DNA of 36,396 nucleotides, from IMG/VR virus record IMGVR_UViG_3300035211_000028, positions 1 through 36,396 of that record, one strand, 5' to 3'. This document shows positions 5,572-12,159 of the stretch, piece by piece; position 1 is the first letter of the stretch; every line of letters begins with the position of its first letter. The notes below the pieces were generated by a model. It was not told where the DNA came from, made no database searches, and saw only the letters and a list, made by a program, of their open reading frames with translations. The translations under genes and the position numbers were made by a program. Origin of the DNA: a virus.

Positions 5572-6207
5572 ATGATACAAACAATATTACGATATATCCG
5601 GCAGGGTGGATGGTTAAGCAGGTGCGATTTACGCGGGAGCGATTTACGCAGGTGCAATTTACGCGGGAGCAATTTAAGCGGGAGCGATTTAAGCGGGAGC
5701 AATTTACGCGGGAGCGATTTAAGCAGGAGCGATTTAAGCGAGAGCAATTTACGCGGGAGCGATTTAAGCGGTAGCGATTTAAGCGGTAGCAATTTAAGCG
5801 GGAGCGATTTAAGCAGGAGCGATTTAAGCGAGAGCAATTTACGCGGGAGCGATTTACGCGAGAGCAATTTACGCGGGAGCGATTTACGCAGGACATGCTT
5901 AGATTCTGGCTTAAGCGATTTTTCTGCCTTTAAACATCTACCCGATGGCCGTCTAATTGGATACCGTACCCGAAATTCAGAAATAATGAATCCATCATTT
6001 ATATACACTCCCGGCATTCATAGAGCGCCTGTATTTTCACTGGACATTTACAGTTCCTGCCACCCAGGTTTGTATTTTAAGCCTGAAAAAGTCGCAGGCG
6101 ATATAACTGTACTTGTAGACTGTGCAAAGGGCGCTATTTGTGTCGGCGGGAAATATCGTTGCGCCGAGTTCGAGGTTATGCCGAATGATTGGAAAGAAGG
6201 AAAATAA
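5572..6207 (+). CDS. Pentapeptide-repeat protein with DUF5758-like C-terminal domain
   Basis: 211 residues. From about 16 to 107 it is a run of five-residue units of the type (D/N)L(R/S)xS, which fold as a right-handed quadrilateral beta-helix. The C-terminal part (about 125-205: GYRTRNSEIM...HRAPVFSLDIYSSCHPGLYF..KCAEFEV) resembles the DUF5758 domain found after pentapeptide repeats in phage and bacterial proteins. Known pentapeptide proteins such as Qnr and MfpA mimic DNA and bind gyrase; whether this one does is unknown. GGAAGGAG precedes the ATG. The repeat is conserved at DNA level in 15-base units. Confidence 0.85.
   Translation: MIQTILRYIRQGGWLSRCDLRGSDLRRCNLRGSNLSGSDLSGSNLRGSDLSRSDLSESNLRGSDLSGSDLSGSNLSGSDLSRSDLSESNLRGSDLRESNLRGSDLRRTCLDSGLSDFSAFKHLPDGRLIGYRTRNSEIMNPSFIYTPGIHRAPVFSLDIYSSCHPGLYFKPEKVAGDITVLVDCAKGAICVGGKYRCAEFEVMPNDWKEGK
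5627..5892 (+). repeat. 15-bp tandem repeat array coding for the pentapeptides
   Basis: About 18 copies of a 15-base unit such as GATTTAAGCGGGAGC or AATTTACGCGGGAGC lie head to tail in frame. Alternating first base (G/A) and AAGC/ACGC variants give Asp/Asn and Ser/Arg. A block of about 50 bases starting at 5716 recurs at 5806, a period of 90 bases or six units, showing recent higher-order duplication. Confidence 0.9.
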
Positions 6208-6211
6208 AATC

Positions 6212-6397
6212 ATGGCATCCTTCAAAAACTGGACAGACGACAACGGCCTGAACATCCTGCTCTTATGGCAGGATGACAAGGGCCGGATTATAGCATGGGC
6301 CGACAAGCCACGCCATTGGTTCGCACCGCAGAAGATTGTCTTGCCGAAGGACGTAAAACCAACGCCAGAGGAAATGGAGGCTTACAAAGAATTATGA
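6212..6397 (+). CDS. Small hypothetical protein
   Basis: 61 residues beginning MASFKNWTDDNG. The ATG at 6212 has GAAGGAAAA upstream and is preferred to the longer frame from 6122, which overlaps the pentapeptide gene. Residues DDNGLNILLLWQDDKGRIIAWADKPRHWF and a Pro-rich acidic end show no motif I can name. Its stop overlaps the next ATG (ATGA), so it is in the same operon. Confidence 0.6.
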   Translation: MASFKNWTDDNGLNILLLWQDDKGRIIAWADKPRHWFAPQKIVLPKDVKPTPEEMEAYKEL

Positions 6398-6531
6398 ATG
6401 AAATAATCTGTTTACGTTGTGGCGAGAAATTTCTAGTGGATATAAACGGTGGAACTTGCCCGTATTGTGAATGTGAGTATACAGTGGACGTGCGCTTTTG
6501 GGATACTGATGGATCGGAGATAATAAAATGA
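6394..6531 (+). CDS. Zinc-ribbon mini-protein
   Basis: 45 residues (MNEIICLRCGEKF...NGGTCPYCECEY). Two CxxC knuckles (C6/C9 and C22/C25) make a rubredoxin-like zinc ribbon, probably for nucleic-acid or protein contact. Start and stop overlap both neighbours (ATGA), indicating translational coupling. The function is unknown. Confidence 0.65.
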   Translation: MNEIICLRCGEKFLVDINGGTCPYCECEYTVDVRFWDTDGSEIIK

Positions 6532-6719
6532 ACTGCCTTAAACAAATCCGTGAATCCAAGAACCTCTCGCAATCCCAGCTTGCCGAAATGACGGGTATTA
6601 AGGTGCCGAATATCAGCGCTTACGAAAATGGGCGCCTGAGAATGCGAGAGGACACTATCCGCCGCTTTGCCGAGGCGCTCGGCGTCAGACCGGGTGAGAT
6701 ACTGGGAGATAAGAAATGA
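6528..6719 (+). CDS. Cro/CI-family transcriptional regulator
   Basis: A 63-residue HTH_3/XRE-type DNA-binding domain with no other domain. LKQIRESKNLSQSQLAEMTGIKVPNISAYENGRLRMREDTIRRFAEALGVRPGEIL covers the five-helix fold, with recognition helix around VPNISAYENG. It lies in the middle of the early operon with ATGA overlaps on both sides, not in a divergent repressor pair. I therefore expect a Cro-like early-to-late switch rather than a lysogeny repressor. It is a candidate ligand of the palindrome at 470-486. Confidence 0.85.
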   Translation: MNCLKQIRESKNLSQSQLAEMTGIKVPNISAYENGRLRMREDTIRRFAEALGVRPGEILGDKK

Positions 6720-6970
6720 TGGAAAAAGAAATAATGGAATTTAGTTGGCGTGGTAAGCCGATAAAAGACATTCACAAATGGGCACGCAAACACAAAACTG
6801 ATATGATCGTATATCAGCACACGATAATTGAAACGAGTTTTTTGGGGCATTATCCCACCATTACGAATTATGAAGGCGAAATGCCTGAATTGTTTTGGGA
6901 TAGCTTAACCATTCATCAAACCATTTACATCCAACACCTTTATCAATTTGTTCGGAGGTATAAGCCATGA
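6716..6970 (+). CDS. Hypothetical protein
   Basis: 84 residues (MMEKEIMEFSWRGKPIKDIHKWARKH...). It is rich in aromatic residues and histidine, with no transmembrane segment or recognised motif. It overlaps the regulator upstream (ATGATG; the second ATG at 6719 is an alternative start) and the next gene by four bases. Confidence 0.6.
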   Translation: MMEKEIMEFSWRGKPIKDIHKWARKHKTDMIVYQHTIIETSFLGHYPTITNYEGEMPELFWDSLTIHQTIYIQHLYQFVRRYKP

Positions 6971-7221
6971 GAGTAGTAAAATCAAAAATGATTGACTACA
7001 AACCCGAAAAGCTACGCTTTCAAAAGCGCCCTCTCCGCTGGCGATTATTCAGGATAGCCAGGTGCTCGAATTGCGGGAATTATCAATTCTACTGGTCGCG
7101 CAATCCGTACAGATATTGCCGGAATTGCGCCGGTGAGCGCGATTGGACATTTATTGTTATTTGCACACTAATTGTAATAGTAACATGGATCGGATTGTTT
7201 GTTTTGGCGGGGAGAGTATGA
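6967..7221 (+). CDS. Zinc-ribbon membrane protein
   Basis: 84 residues. A basic N-terminus leads into a zinc ribbon (CSNCGNYQFYW...YRYCRNC, Cys 33/36 and 51/54), then a single hydrophobic helix (about 62-80: FIVICTLIVIVTWIGLFVL) with a short tail. It is probably a tail-anchored inner-membrane protein with a cytoplasmic ribbon. The function is unknown. ATGA overlaps join it to both neighbours. Confidence 0.65.
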   Translation: MRVVKSKMIDYKPEKLRFQKRPLRWRLFRIARCSNCGNYQFYWSRNPYRYCRNCAGERDWTFIVICTLIVIVTWIGLFVLAGRV

Positions 7222-7397
7222 TGAGTAAAATTATAAATGTAGCAGATGGTTTAATATGTCCTTATTGTGGACATTTAAAAAGCACTATAATGAGTGCAAA
7301 ACAAAAACGACGAAATACTATAATTTTTCGCCGTCGAAAATGCTTTAATTGTAATAAAAAATTTACTACCCATGAATTGGTAATAAAAAGCAAATGA
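7221..7397 (+). CDS. NrdR-like zinc-ribbon protein
   Basis: 58 residues. CPYCGH (Cys13/16) and RRRKCFNCNKKFTTHE (Cys41/44) match the N-terminal zinc ribbon of the ribonucleotide-reductase repressor NrdR, including the RRRxC..C..xFTTxE signature. The ATP-cone domain of NrdR is absent. It may be a stand-alone DNA-binding ribbon that copies or antagonises host NrdR, which would favour nucleotide supply; that is inference. ATG 7221 has GGGGAG at a six-base spacing; ATG 7218 (overlapping the stop before it) is an alternative. The gene overlaps the helicase start (ATGA). Confidence 0.65.
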   Translation: MSKIINVADGLICPYCGHLKSTIMSAKQKRRNTIIFRRRKCFNCNKKFTTHELVIKSK

Positions 7398-8764
7398 CAC
7401 CTTTACTCCCCCACCAGCGCCGCTGCATCGAGGCGGCAACTAAATCACCGCTGGGCCTCTTCCTTGAAATGGGCCTCGGCAAAACGCGCATAGCGCTTGA
7501 GCTTATGCCTGACTACCCCTCGCTTTCGATAGTGGTTTGCCCGATAAGCGTTAAGCACACGTGGGAATCAGAGGCGCAGTTATGGCGGATGGATATAGTA
7601 GTAAAATCTACAATTGGCTTAAACGCTTCTAAGCGTCAAAAAGTCAGGGCGCAAGTTCTATTCTGGAAAAATGAAAATCCGACTATCTTATTGATAAATT
7701 ATGAGCAGGCTGCCGAAACTGTTAAGTGGCTCAAGTCGAATCAAATTAGACCAAAAATAGCTGTAGCCGATGAATCTACTTATATCAAAAACCACAAGGC
7801 CAAGCGCTCAAAGGCCATGCACGCTCTAGCTTTAATATCAGTTCGTTGCTATGCCTTGACCGGAACGCCAGTTTTGCAAGGGCCGCTCGACCTTTACAGC
7901 CAATTAGAATTTGTTAATAATTTAATACTGCCTGAGAATTATTATGCCTTTCGTTCACGTTATGCCATCATGGGCGGCTTTGAACGTAAGCAGGTAGTTG
8001 GATATAAAAACCTCGACCATCTAACCAAGCGCATAAAAGACTGGACAATTTCAATAAAAAAAGAGGATGTTGCGCTCGACTTGCCGCCAAAAATCTATGT
8101 CGAGCGCTGCGTTAACTTATCTCCGAAAGAACGTAAAAATTACGATACAATCAAAAAAGAGGCTATCTTGAGCCTGCCCAAAGGCGAGTTTGTACCGCTG
8201 GTAAATGCACTATCGAAGCTTGCCAAGCTCATGCAGGCTTCAAGCGGTTTCAATTATATCCAAAACGGCTTTAAGCGCGATGTAATCGAATACGGCAAAA
8301 CCAAGCGCCAAGCCGCCATCGAGTTGATAACCGAGGGCGATCTTGCCGGACAGCCTACGGTAATATGGAGCGTCTTTATCCACGAGCTTCAGGCCATGCA
8401 CACCGAACTGGTCAAAGCTGGCGTCAATATAACTTCAGAAATTAACCACAAGACGCCCTCAGAGGCCGCTAGAGCATTCATAAATGGTCAGGCAGGGGTC
8501 TTACTCCTGAATCCAGCCTCAATGAGCCACGGTGTTAATCTGCAACGAGCAACGGCGGAGATATTTCTAAGCAATAATTTTAAATATGGTGATCGGGAAC
8601 AAGCTGAAGCGCGGTGTCACCGTATCGGGCAACAGTATCCGGTAACTATAGTTGACATAATCTCTCAGGATACGATAGATCGAAAAATCTTGAGGGTATT
8701 GTCAAAAAAAGCCGAACTTGCAGACGTAGTAACGTCAGAGCTTGGCGTAAAAATTCAACGTTAG
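7394..8764 (+). CDS. SNF2-like superfamily 2 helicase
   Basis: 456 residues, an ATP-dependent DNA translocase or helicase of the type found in phage replication modules. Motif I is MGLGKT (26-31), motif II DEST (126-129), motif III LTGTP (155-159) and motif VI QAEARCHRIGQ (about 402-412), the last typical of SNF2 proteins. The N-terminal LLPHQRRCIEA is a Q-like motif. Beside a TOPRIM primase-helicase and a PD-(D/E)XK nuclease it likely helps fork progression or recombination. Its ATG overlaps the preceding stop. Confidence 0.9.
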   Translation: MTPLLPHQRRCIEAATKSPLGLFLEMGLGKTRIALELMPDYPSLSIVVCPISVKHTWESEAQLWRMDIVVKSTIGLNASKRQKVRAQVLFWKNENPTILLINYEQAAETVKWLKSNQIRPKIAVADESTYIKNHKAKRSKAMHALALISVRCYALTGTPVLQGPLDLYSQLEFVNNLILPENYYAFRSRYAIMGGFERKQVVGYKNLDHLTKRIKDWTISIKKEDVALDLPPKIYVERCVNLSPKERKNYDTIKKEAILSLPKGEFVPLVNALSKLAKLMQASSGFNYIQNGFKRDVIEYGKTKRQAAIELITEGDLAGQPTVIWSVFIHELQAMHTELVKAGVNITSEINHKTPSEAARAFINGQAGVLLLNPASMSHGVNLQRATAEIFLSNNFKYGDREQAEARCHRIGQQYPVTIVDIISQDTIDRKILRVLSKKAELADVVTSELGVKIQR

Positions 8765-8776
8765 GAAGGAGACTAT

Positions 8777-9253
8777 ATGGCAAAAGTAACGACACTCAAG
8801 GATGTGGCGCAGCGCCTTGTAGAGATCAAAAAGGCAAGAGACGAACTGAAAAAGCAGGAAGCGGACTTAGTTCAAGAAAACAAGGCGCTTATAGCAGAGG
8901 CGCTGGCTATGATGGATATATCCGGCGTGGATTCGTTTACGGTGGATGACACCGCCAAGATAACCCGCCAGGCCAATGTGCGCGGCAACATCGAAAGTGC
9001 TGGTCAGTTTTTTGAATTTCTGAGCCAGCGAAAAGACGAATCGCTAGGAATGCTTCAGATTGATCCAACGATAATTCCACCGTCATTTAAAAAGAAAATC
9101 AAGGAACTTGAGCCGGGCCAAATTAAAATAGCAGTAGCTTGGAATCGTCTCGCCGCTTATTTGAAAGACGTCTGCGACCCACTTGATAAGGCGACATGGC
9201 CTCCCGGTGTCAAAGTTGATTTTTGGGAAGATGTAAGAGTATCGGTGAAATAA
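8777..9253 (+). CDS. Coiled-coil protein of the replication module
   Basis: 158 residues with a predicted N-terminal coiled coil (about 5-45: RLVEIKKARDELKKQEADLVQENKALIAEALAMM), then a compact domain with TVDDTAKITRQANVR and a C-terminal WPPGVKVDFWEDVRVSVK strand pair. The layout resembles phage Gp157-type coiled-coil proteins only loosely. It follows the helicase closely (GGAAGGAG in the 12-base gap) and overlaps the next gene, so a replication or recombination accessory role is likely. I do not recognise the family. Confidence 0.6.
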   Translation: MAKVTTLKDVAQRLVEIKKARDELKKQEADLVQENKALIAEALAMMDISGVDSFTVDDTAKITRQANVRGNIESAGQFFEFLSQRKDESLGMLQIDPTIIPPSFKKKIKELEPGQIKIAVAWNRLAAYLKDVCDPLDKATWPPGVKVDFWEDVRVSVK

Positions 9254-9519
9254 TGAGTAAAGCAAAAACAATCCAAGTAATAAATTTATTGGTTGACAGA
9301 CTTGAAGGTGCTCATATTGCTTATGGCAATTTCAGAGTTGAACGCAATGAATTAAAAAATCAAGTTAAAAAGTTAACCGATGAAAATAAAAAACTTGCAA
9401 CAGAAAAAAGCATTCTTGAAATGAAATTGAAGGGAACAACACAATTAGCAAAAAATTTACTTTCAAAAGATAAAGATAAATTAGACTCTTTTGAAAGTAA
9501 ATTGAGAAAATTAAAATGA
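9253..9519 (+). CDS. Small coiled-coil protein
   Basis: 88 residues, almost entirely helical and rich in Lys/Glu/Leu, with heptads around NELKNQVKKLTDENKKLATEKSILEMKLK. It starts at ATG 9253 (TAATG junction with the gene before) rather than 9223. It is probably a dimeric coiled coil; partner unknown. Confidence 0.55.
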   Translation: MSKAKTIQVINLLVDRLEGAHIAYGNFRVERNELKNQVKKLTDENKKLATEKSILEMKLKGTTQLAKNLLSKDKDKLDSFESKLRKLK

Positions 9520-9626
9520 TCGAATGGATTTGCAATAAGTGTGGCTATATCTGGCAAGGATTTTATAAAATCTGTGAAACGCCGCGCTGTCCAAAATGCA
9601 GATCAGTTAAAGTAAAACCAAAATGA
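9516..9626 (+). CDS. 36-residue zinc-ribbon peptide
   Basis: MIEWICNKCGYIW...RCPKCRSVKVKPK contains two CxxC knuckles (Cys6/9 and Cys25/28) in a complete mini zinc ribbon. The ATG overlaps the preceding stop (ATGA), and 14 bases with AAAGGAG follow before the next gene. It resembles the rubredoxin-like ribbons common in phages. The function is unknown. Confidence 0.55.
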   Translation: MIEWICNKCGYIWQGFYKICETPRCPKCRSVKVKPK

Positions 9627-9640
9627 AAAGGAGTAAATGA

Positions 9641-10477
9641 ATGGCAACAAAAAAGAAAGCAAACAACGGCAAAAGAAACGGAAATAATAAACCTAAATCA
9701 AAACCTCAAAACGGCTCAATAGCCAAGCGAGAAGATGCGCTACCCGCCATCTTCGGAAATGTCGAAGGCTTCCCGGCAGGGATGGAGAATGTAGATTCAA
9801 GCGATATTATTCTTCCACGCCTCGCCCTTGTGCAATCCATGTCACGCTGCGTCAATCCTGACGATGCCAGCGCCCCCAAGCCCGGTGAGTTTATCAACTC
9901 GCTATCGGTCGAGCGCTACAAACCGCCTGTGCGCCTAGTGCCGATATTCTACAACAAGGCGGCAATCCTATTTCCCGAAAAGATTAACGATCCGATAGAA
10001 TGCCAATCGCGTAACGCTAAAGAGGGTACGGCTTTCGGCACTTGCGCCGAATGCGAGAATAACTGGGCAGACTGGTCAAGAGGCGAACCGCCGCGCTGTT
10101 CACAAATTCATGAGTTTGTTTGCGTATTTGCAGACGATGACCCTGAATCAGCGCTGCCGTTTATTGTCTCCATGATGCGCACTAGCGCCGGTGTCGGCAA
10201 AAAGTGGCTAAGCGCTGCCCGTTTTGCCGGAGTCAATGCGCCGCTATTCGGTGTAGTTTATGAACTGAGCCGGGACGTGAAAGAGAACGAGCACGGCAAG
10301 TTCTATGTTTATACTATAAGGCCCGCAGGCCGCGTTGACGATCCGCACGCTTACGTTCCACTCTATCAAATGGTGAGCGGTGCATATAAGCAAGACCGCG
10401 TGGTGACTGACTTCGAGGAAGCGCCGGACAGAATAACGGGAGACGATGCAACGGACTTTGACCCTAACAAACTGTAA
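9641..10477 (+). CDS. Putative DNA-replication/recombination accessory protein
   Basis: 278 residues. A Lys/Asn-rich disordered start (1-30) precedes a domain with VDSSDIILPRLALVQSMSRCV and KPGEFINSLSVERYKPPVRLVPIFYNKAAILF, then a Cys pair (CAECENNW) and later Cys that may bind zinc, and an acidic C-terminus (TGDDATDFDPNKL). The DI-LPRL-L-Q opening, the beta-rich centre and acidic tail are reminiscent of phage single-stranded-DNA-binding proteins. I cannot assign it firmly. It is preceded by a strong AAAGGAG site and lies between helicase and nuclease genes. Confidence 0.6.
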   Translation: MATKKKANNGKRNGNNKPKSKPQNGSIAKREDALPAIFGNVEGFPAGMENVDSSDIILPRLALVQSMSRCVNPDDASAPKPGEFINSLSVERYKPPVRLVPIFYNKAAILFPEKINDPIECQSRNAKEGTAFGTCAECENNWADWSRGEPPRCSQIHEFVCVFADDDPESALPFIVSMMRTSAGVGKKWLSAARFAGVNAPLFGVVYELSRDVKENEHGKFYVYTIRPAGRVDDPHAYVPLYQMVSGAYKQDRVVTDFEEAPDRITGDDATDFDPNKL

Positions 10478-10483
10478 TCAGAC

Positions 10484-10638
10484 AAGGAGTGGCGGCATTA
10501 GAAGCCGATACCGGGGGGTGACTTAACGTTGGCAACGACCCCATTATTACTTTTCCGTCGTTGCCCCCTTCGGTAAAAACAGAATGCTAGCTTACTGACC
10601 GGGTGCAATCCTCGGCGCTCCTTGAAAAATAGAAAGGA
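10484..10638 (+). ncRNA. Candidate structured cis-regulatory RNA, class unknown
   Basis: The 167-base gap before the gene at 10645 folds as a closed multi-branch structure. AAGGAGTG (10484-10491) pairs with CGCTCCTT (10616-10623). Inside are CGGC/GCCG (10493-10496 with 10504-10507), a long arm ACCGGGG...CCC-TT-CGGT (10510-10516 with 10566-10574) that can also form GGCAACGAC/GTCGTTGCC (10531-10539 with 10557-10565), and CCGGG/CTCGG (10599-10603 with 10611-10615) closing a seven-base TGCAATC loop like a tRNA T-loop. The 3' strand TCCTT (10619-10623) can alternatively pair with the AAGGA ribosome binding site (10634-10638). That switch resembles a riboswitch expression platform. The structure was worked out by hand. 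Confidence 0.45.
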
Positions 10639-10644
10639 AAAAAG

Positions 10645-10854
10645 ATGAAAAGAATTTGTCCATTTGTAAATCAAGAATGTTTTGGTGAAGCTTGTGAAAT
10701 GTGGAACCATGATGGTTTTTGCAATATAAGTGTTGCTCTTGATTGGTTCATTGAGAATACCGATGTAGATTATGTCGGTATTCATGTCATTACAGGAATA
10801 GATCGCAAAGAAATTTATAATGATAAACAAAAAGAAAAAAAGGAAACCAAATGA
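10645..10854 (+). CDS. Small Cys-rich protein downstream of the RNA candidate
   Basis: 69 residues: KRICPFVNQECFGEACEMWNHDGFC has four cysteines (5, 12, 17, 26) in a C-x6-C-x4-C-x8-C pattern suited to zinc or an iron-sulfur cluster. A LDWFIENTDVDYVG stretch and a Lys/Glu-rich tail follow. AAAGGA (10633-10638) is six bases ahead of the ATG and may be masked by the upstream RNA. The gene overlaps the nuclease start (ATGA). No family is recognised; the protein at 12899 has a related Cys pattern. Confidence 0.6.
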   Translation: MKRICPFVNQECFGEACEMWNHDGFCNISVALDWFIENTDVDYVGIHVITGIDRKEIYNDKQKEKKETK

Positions 10855-11330
10855 GCGAAGCTAAATTTGTACACGAACTCCGAAAAAGTATCGAGCACTA
10901 CGCCCGCGCCAACGGCGTCGGGCCTGCGCCAACATGGAAACTACGCGGTGATGCCATTTTGTCCAGTTTGCCGGATATTCTAGGTGTCTATTGGCATACA
11001 ACGTTTTTTATGGAATGTAAAGTACGCGAAAAGCCCAAGCGCAAATTCGATCTAATGGTAGGCTTGACGCCATCGCAACGGGCAACGCTTCGAGCTATTA
11101 CAGTGGCTGGTGGACATGCATTTCTTGCAGTAAGAATAGGCAATAACCTTGCGACGATAACAAACTTCAAGAAAATATGGAGGATTGAAAAGAAATTCCC
11201 GAATAAAATAATCAGTGAACCATATAAAATATTAATTGATTATAATACATTCAATCCATATTTTGAAATTATCCAGCGTAAACCTCACGGCTTGTGGGAA
11301 AACATCGGAAGGGTGATTTACGATGAGTAG
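10851..11330 (+). CDS. PD-(D/E)XK nuclease (VRR-NUC/RecU-like)
   Basis: 159 residues. SLPDILGVYWHTTFFMECK gives Asp42 and the Glu55-x-Lys57 catalytic pair of the PD-(D/E)XK fold. The downstream LTPSQRATLRAITVAGGHAFLAV matches the helix-strand pattern of VRR-NUC and phage Holliday-junction resolvase-like nucleases. It probably cleaves branched DNA during replication or before packaging. It lies in an operon with the helicase and the putative DNA-binding protein. The C-terminal third (NKIISEPYKILIDYNTFNPYFEI) is unassigned. Confidence 0.8.
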   Translation: MSEAKFVHELRKSIEHYARANGVGPAPTWKLRGDAILSSLPDILGVYWHTTFFMECKVREKPKRKFDLMVGLTPSQRATLRAITVAGGHAFLAVRIGNNLATITNFKKIWRIEKKFPNKIISEPYKILIDYNTFNPYFEIIQRKPHGLWENIGRVIYDE

Positions 11331-11655
11331 TATAGAGTATATTCATAATATCAGGATACTTGCTGTCAAGAAGATGCTTGACGGTATTCAGGATCATGGC
11401 GTATTAAATCCTGAAAAAGATGAACAGTTTTTTGCCGTTGACGGAATGGAGGAGGCAGCCGATTCTTATAATTATTCCGCTGTGCTTGAACCTCAAAAGG
11501 TATTATGTAAATATAATCTATCTGTTGAGGATCGTGAGTTATTACTCAAAATGCTTGAAGATATAGCAGCAGCCTCGATACTGCTTGGCGTCCGGTGGTG
11601 TGAGTATGAGGCAGAATTAAAAAAATTAACGGAGGCAAATTGTGGAGGTGAATAA
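11323..11655 (+). CDS. Hypothetical helical protein
   Basis: 110 residues with an acidic, mainly helical composition (VKKMLDGIQDHGVLN, AVDGMEEAADSYNYSA, ELLLKMLEDIAAASILLG). It overlaps the nuclease gene by eight bases and is followed by GGAGG for the next gene. No motif can be named. Confidence 0.6.
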   Translation: MSSIEYIHNIRILAVKKMLDGIQDHGVLNPEKDEQFFAVDGMEEAADSYNYSAVLEPQKVLCKYNLSVEDRELLLKMLEDIAAASILLGVRWCEYEAELKKLTEANCGGE

Positions 11656-11656
11656 T

Positions 11657-11872
11657 ATGATAGAGGCAAGACGTGCAATGCTTTATTTCACAGCGAAAGA
11701 ACTGAGTATTACAACGGCAGATAAATTGCACAATCTTATACCGCTGTGCAAAGATAAGTTGGAAGAGACGCCAGACAAAGACAGGCGAGATATGGTAGAA
11801 CAAATAATGAAGGAGAGTAAGCAGAATAATGCGCCGATAACGGCGCAGGCGAAAGTTAAAGAGCCAAAATGA
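11657..11872 (+). CDS. Hypothetical small helical protein
   Basis: 71 residues (MIEARRAMLYFTAKELSITTADKL...). ATG 11657 has GGAGG (11644-11648) at an eight-base spacing and is preferred to a GTG at 11642. It is charged, helical and without a recognised domain. It overlaps the next start (ATGA). Confidence 0.5.
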   Translation: MIEARRAMLYFTAKELSITTADKLHNLIPLCKDKLEETPDKDRRDMVEQIMKESKQNNAPITAQAKVKEPK

Positions 11873-11979
11873 ACCGCACTAAAATATCTATTTCAAACCT
11901 CGCAGGGTCGTTAGCAAACGAAAATACTCTTATTTGCGCGATTGAAAAGAAAACAGCAATGGCCGGACAATTGAGGTGA
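11869..11979 (+). CDS. 36-residue hypothetical peptide
   Basis: MNRTKISISNLAGSLANENT... is coupled to the previous gene by an ATGA overlap and ends in GAGGTGA, which supplies the ribosome binding site of the next gene. No motif is visible. It is supported only by its tight fit in the operon. Confidence 0.35.
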   Translation: MNRTKISISNLAGSLANENTLICAIEKKTAMAGQLR

Positions 11980-11982
11980 AAA

Positions 11983-12159
11983 ATGAAAGGCTCTAAAATT
12001 ATTTTAACAATGGGCATGATTGCTTCGATTGCAATTATATTGTCCTTTTTCTGTATTTTGCCGCCGTTGCCACCAGACACGATATGGCTATGGCTTGTCC
12101 TTGTATGTGCGTACGCCATTTGTGAGTCAATCGAATCGTTAAGCCGAGGTGAAAAATGA
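11983..12159 (+). CDS. 58-residue membrane protein
   Basis: Two hydrophobic stretches (about 5-27, IILTMGMIASIAIILSFFCI, and 35-48, WLWLVLVCAYAICE) separated by PPLPPDT predict a small two-pass inner-membrane protein. It starts four bases after the previous stop with GAGGTG ahead of it and overlaps the next ATG (ATGA). The function is unknown. Small early membrane proteins in phages often block superinfection or alter host membranes, but nothing here shows that. Confidence 0.5.
   Translation: MKGSKIILTMGMIASIAIILSFFCILPPLPPDTIWLWLVLVCAYAICESIESLSRGEK

Noticed and set aside
5627-5892. Regular repeats considered as a CRISPR array
   Set aside because: The units are contiguous 15-base coding repeats in frame with a protein. 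There are no unique spacers and no cas genes.
5498-6017. Two long minus-strand frames of Leu/Arg/Asn/Ser repeats opposite the pentapeptide gene
   Set aside because: They arise because the 15-base repeat lacks stops in several frames. They have no ribosome binding site and only mirror the repeat.
10484-10623. A tRNA gene
   Set aside because: The acceptor-like and T-arm-like stems fit, but the length is about 140 bases, only one base separates the acceptor and D-like stems, the D-like loop lacks GG, and no anticodon arm is evident. It is kept as an RNA of unknown class.
11726-11752. TTGCAC...GTGCAA inverted repeat resembling the late operator
   Set aside because: It lies within a coding region and has a longer, different spacer. 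It matches only six bases per arm, so it is probably chance.
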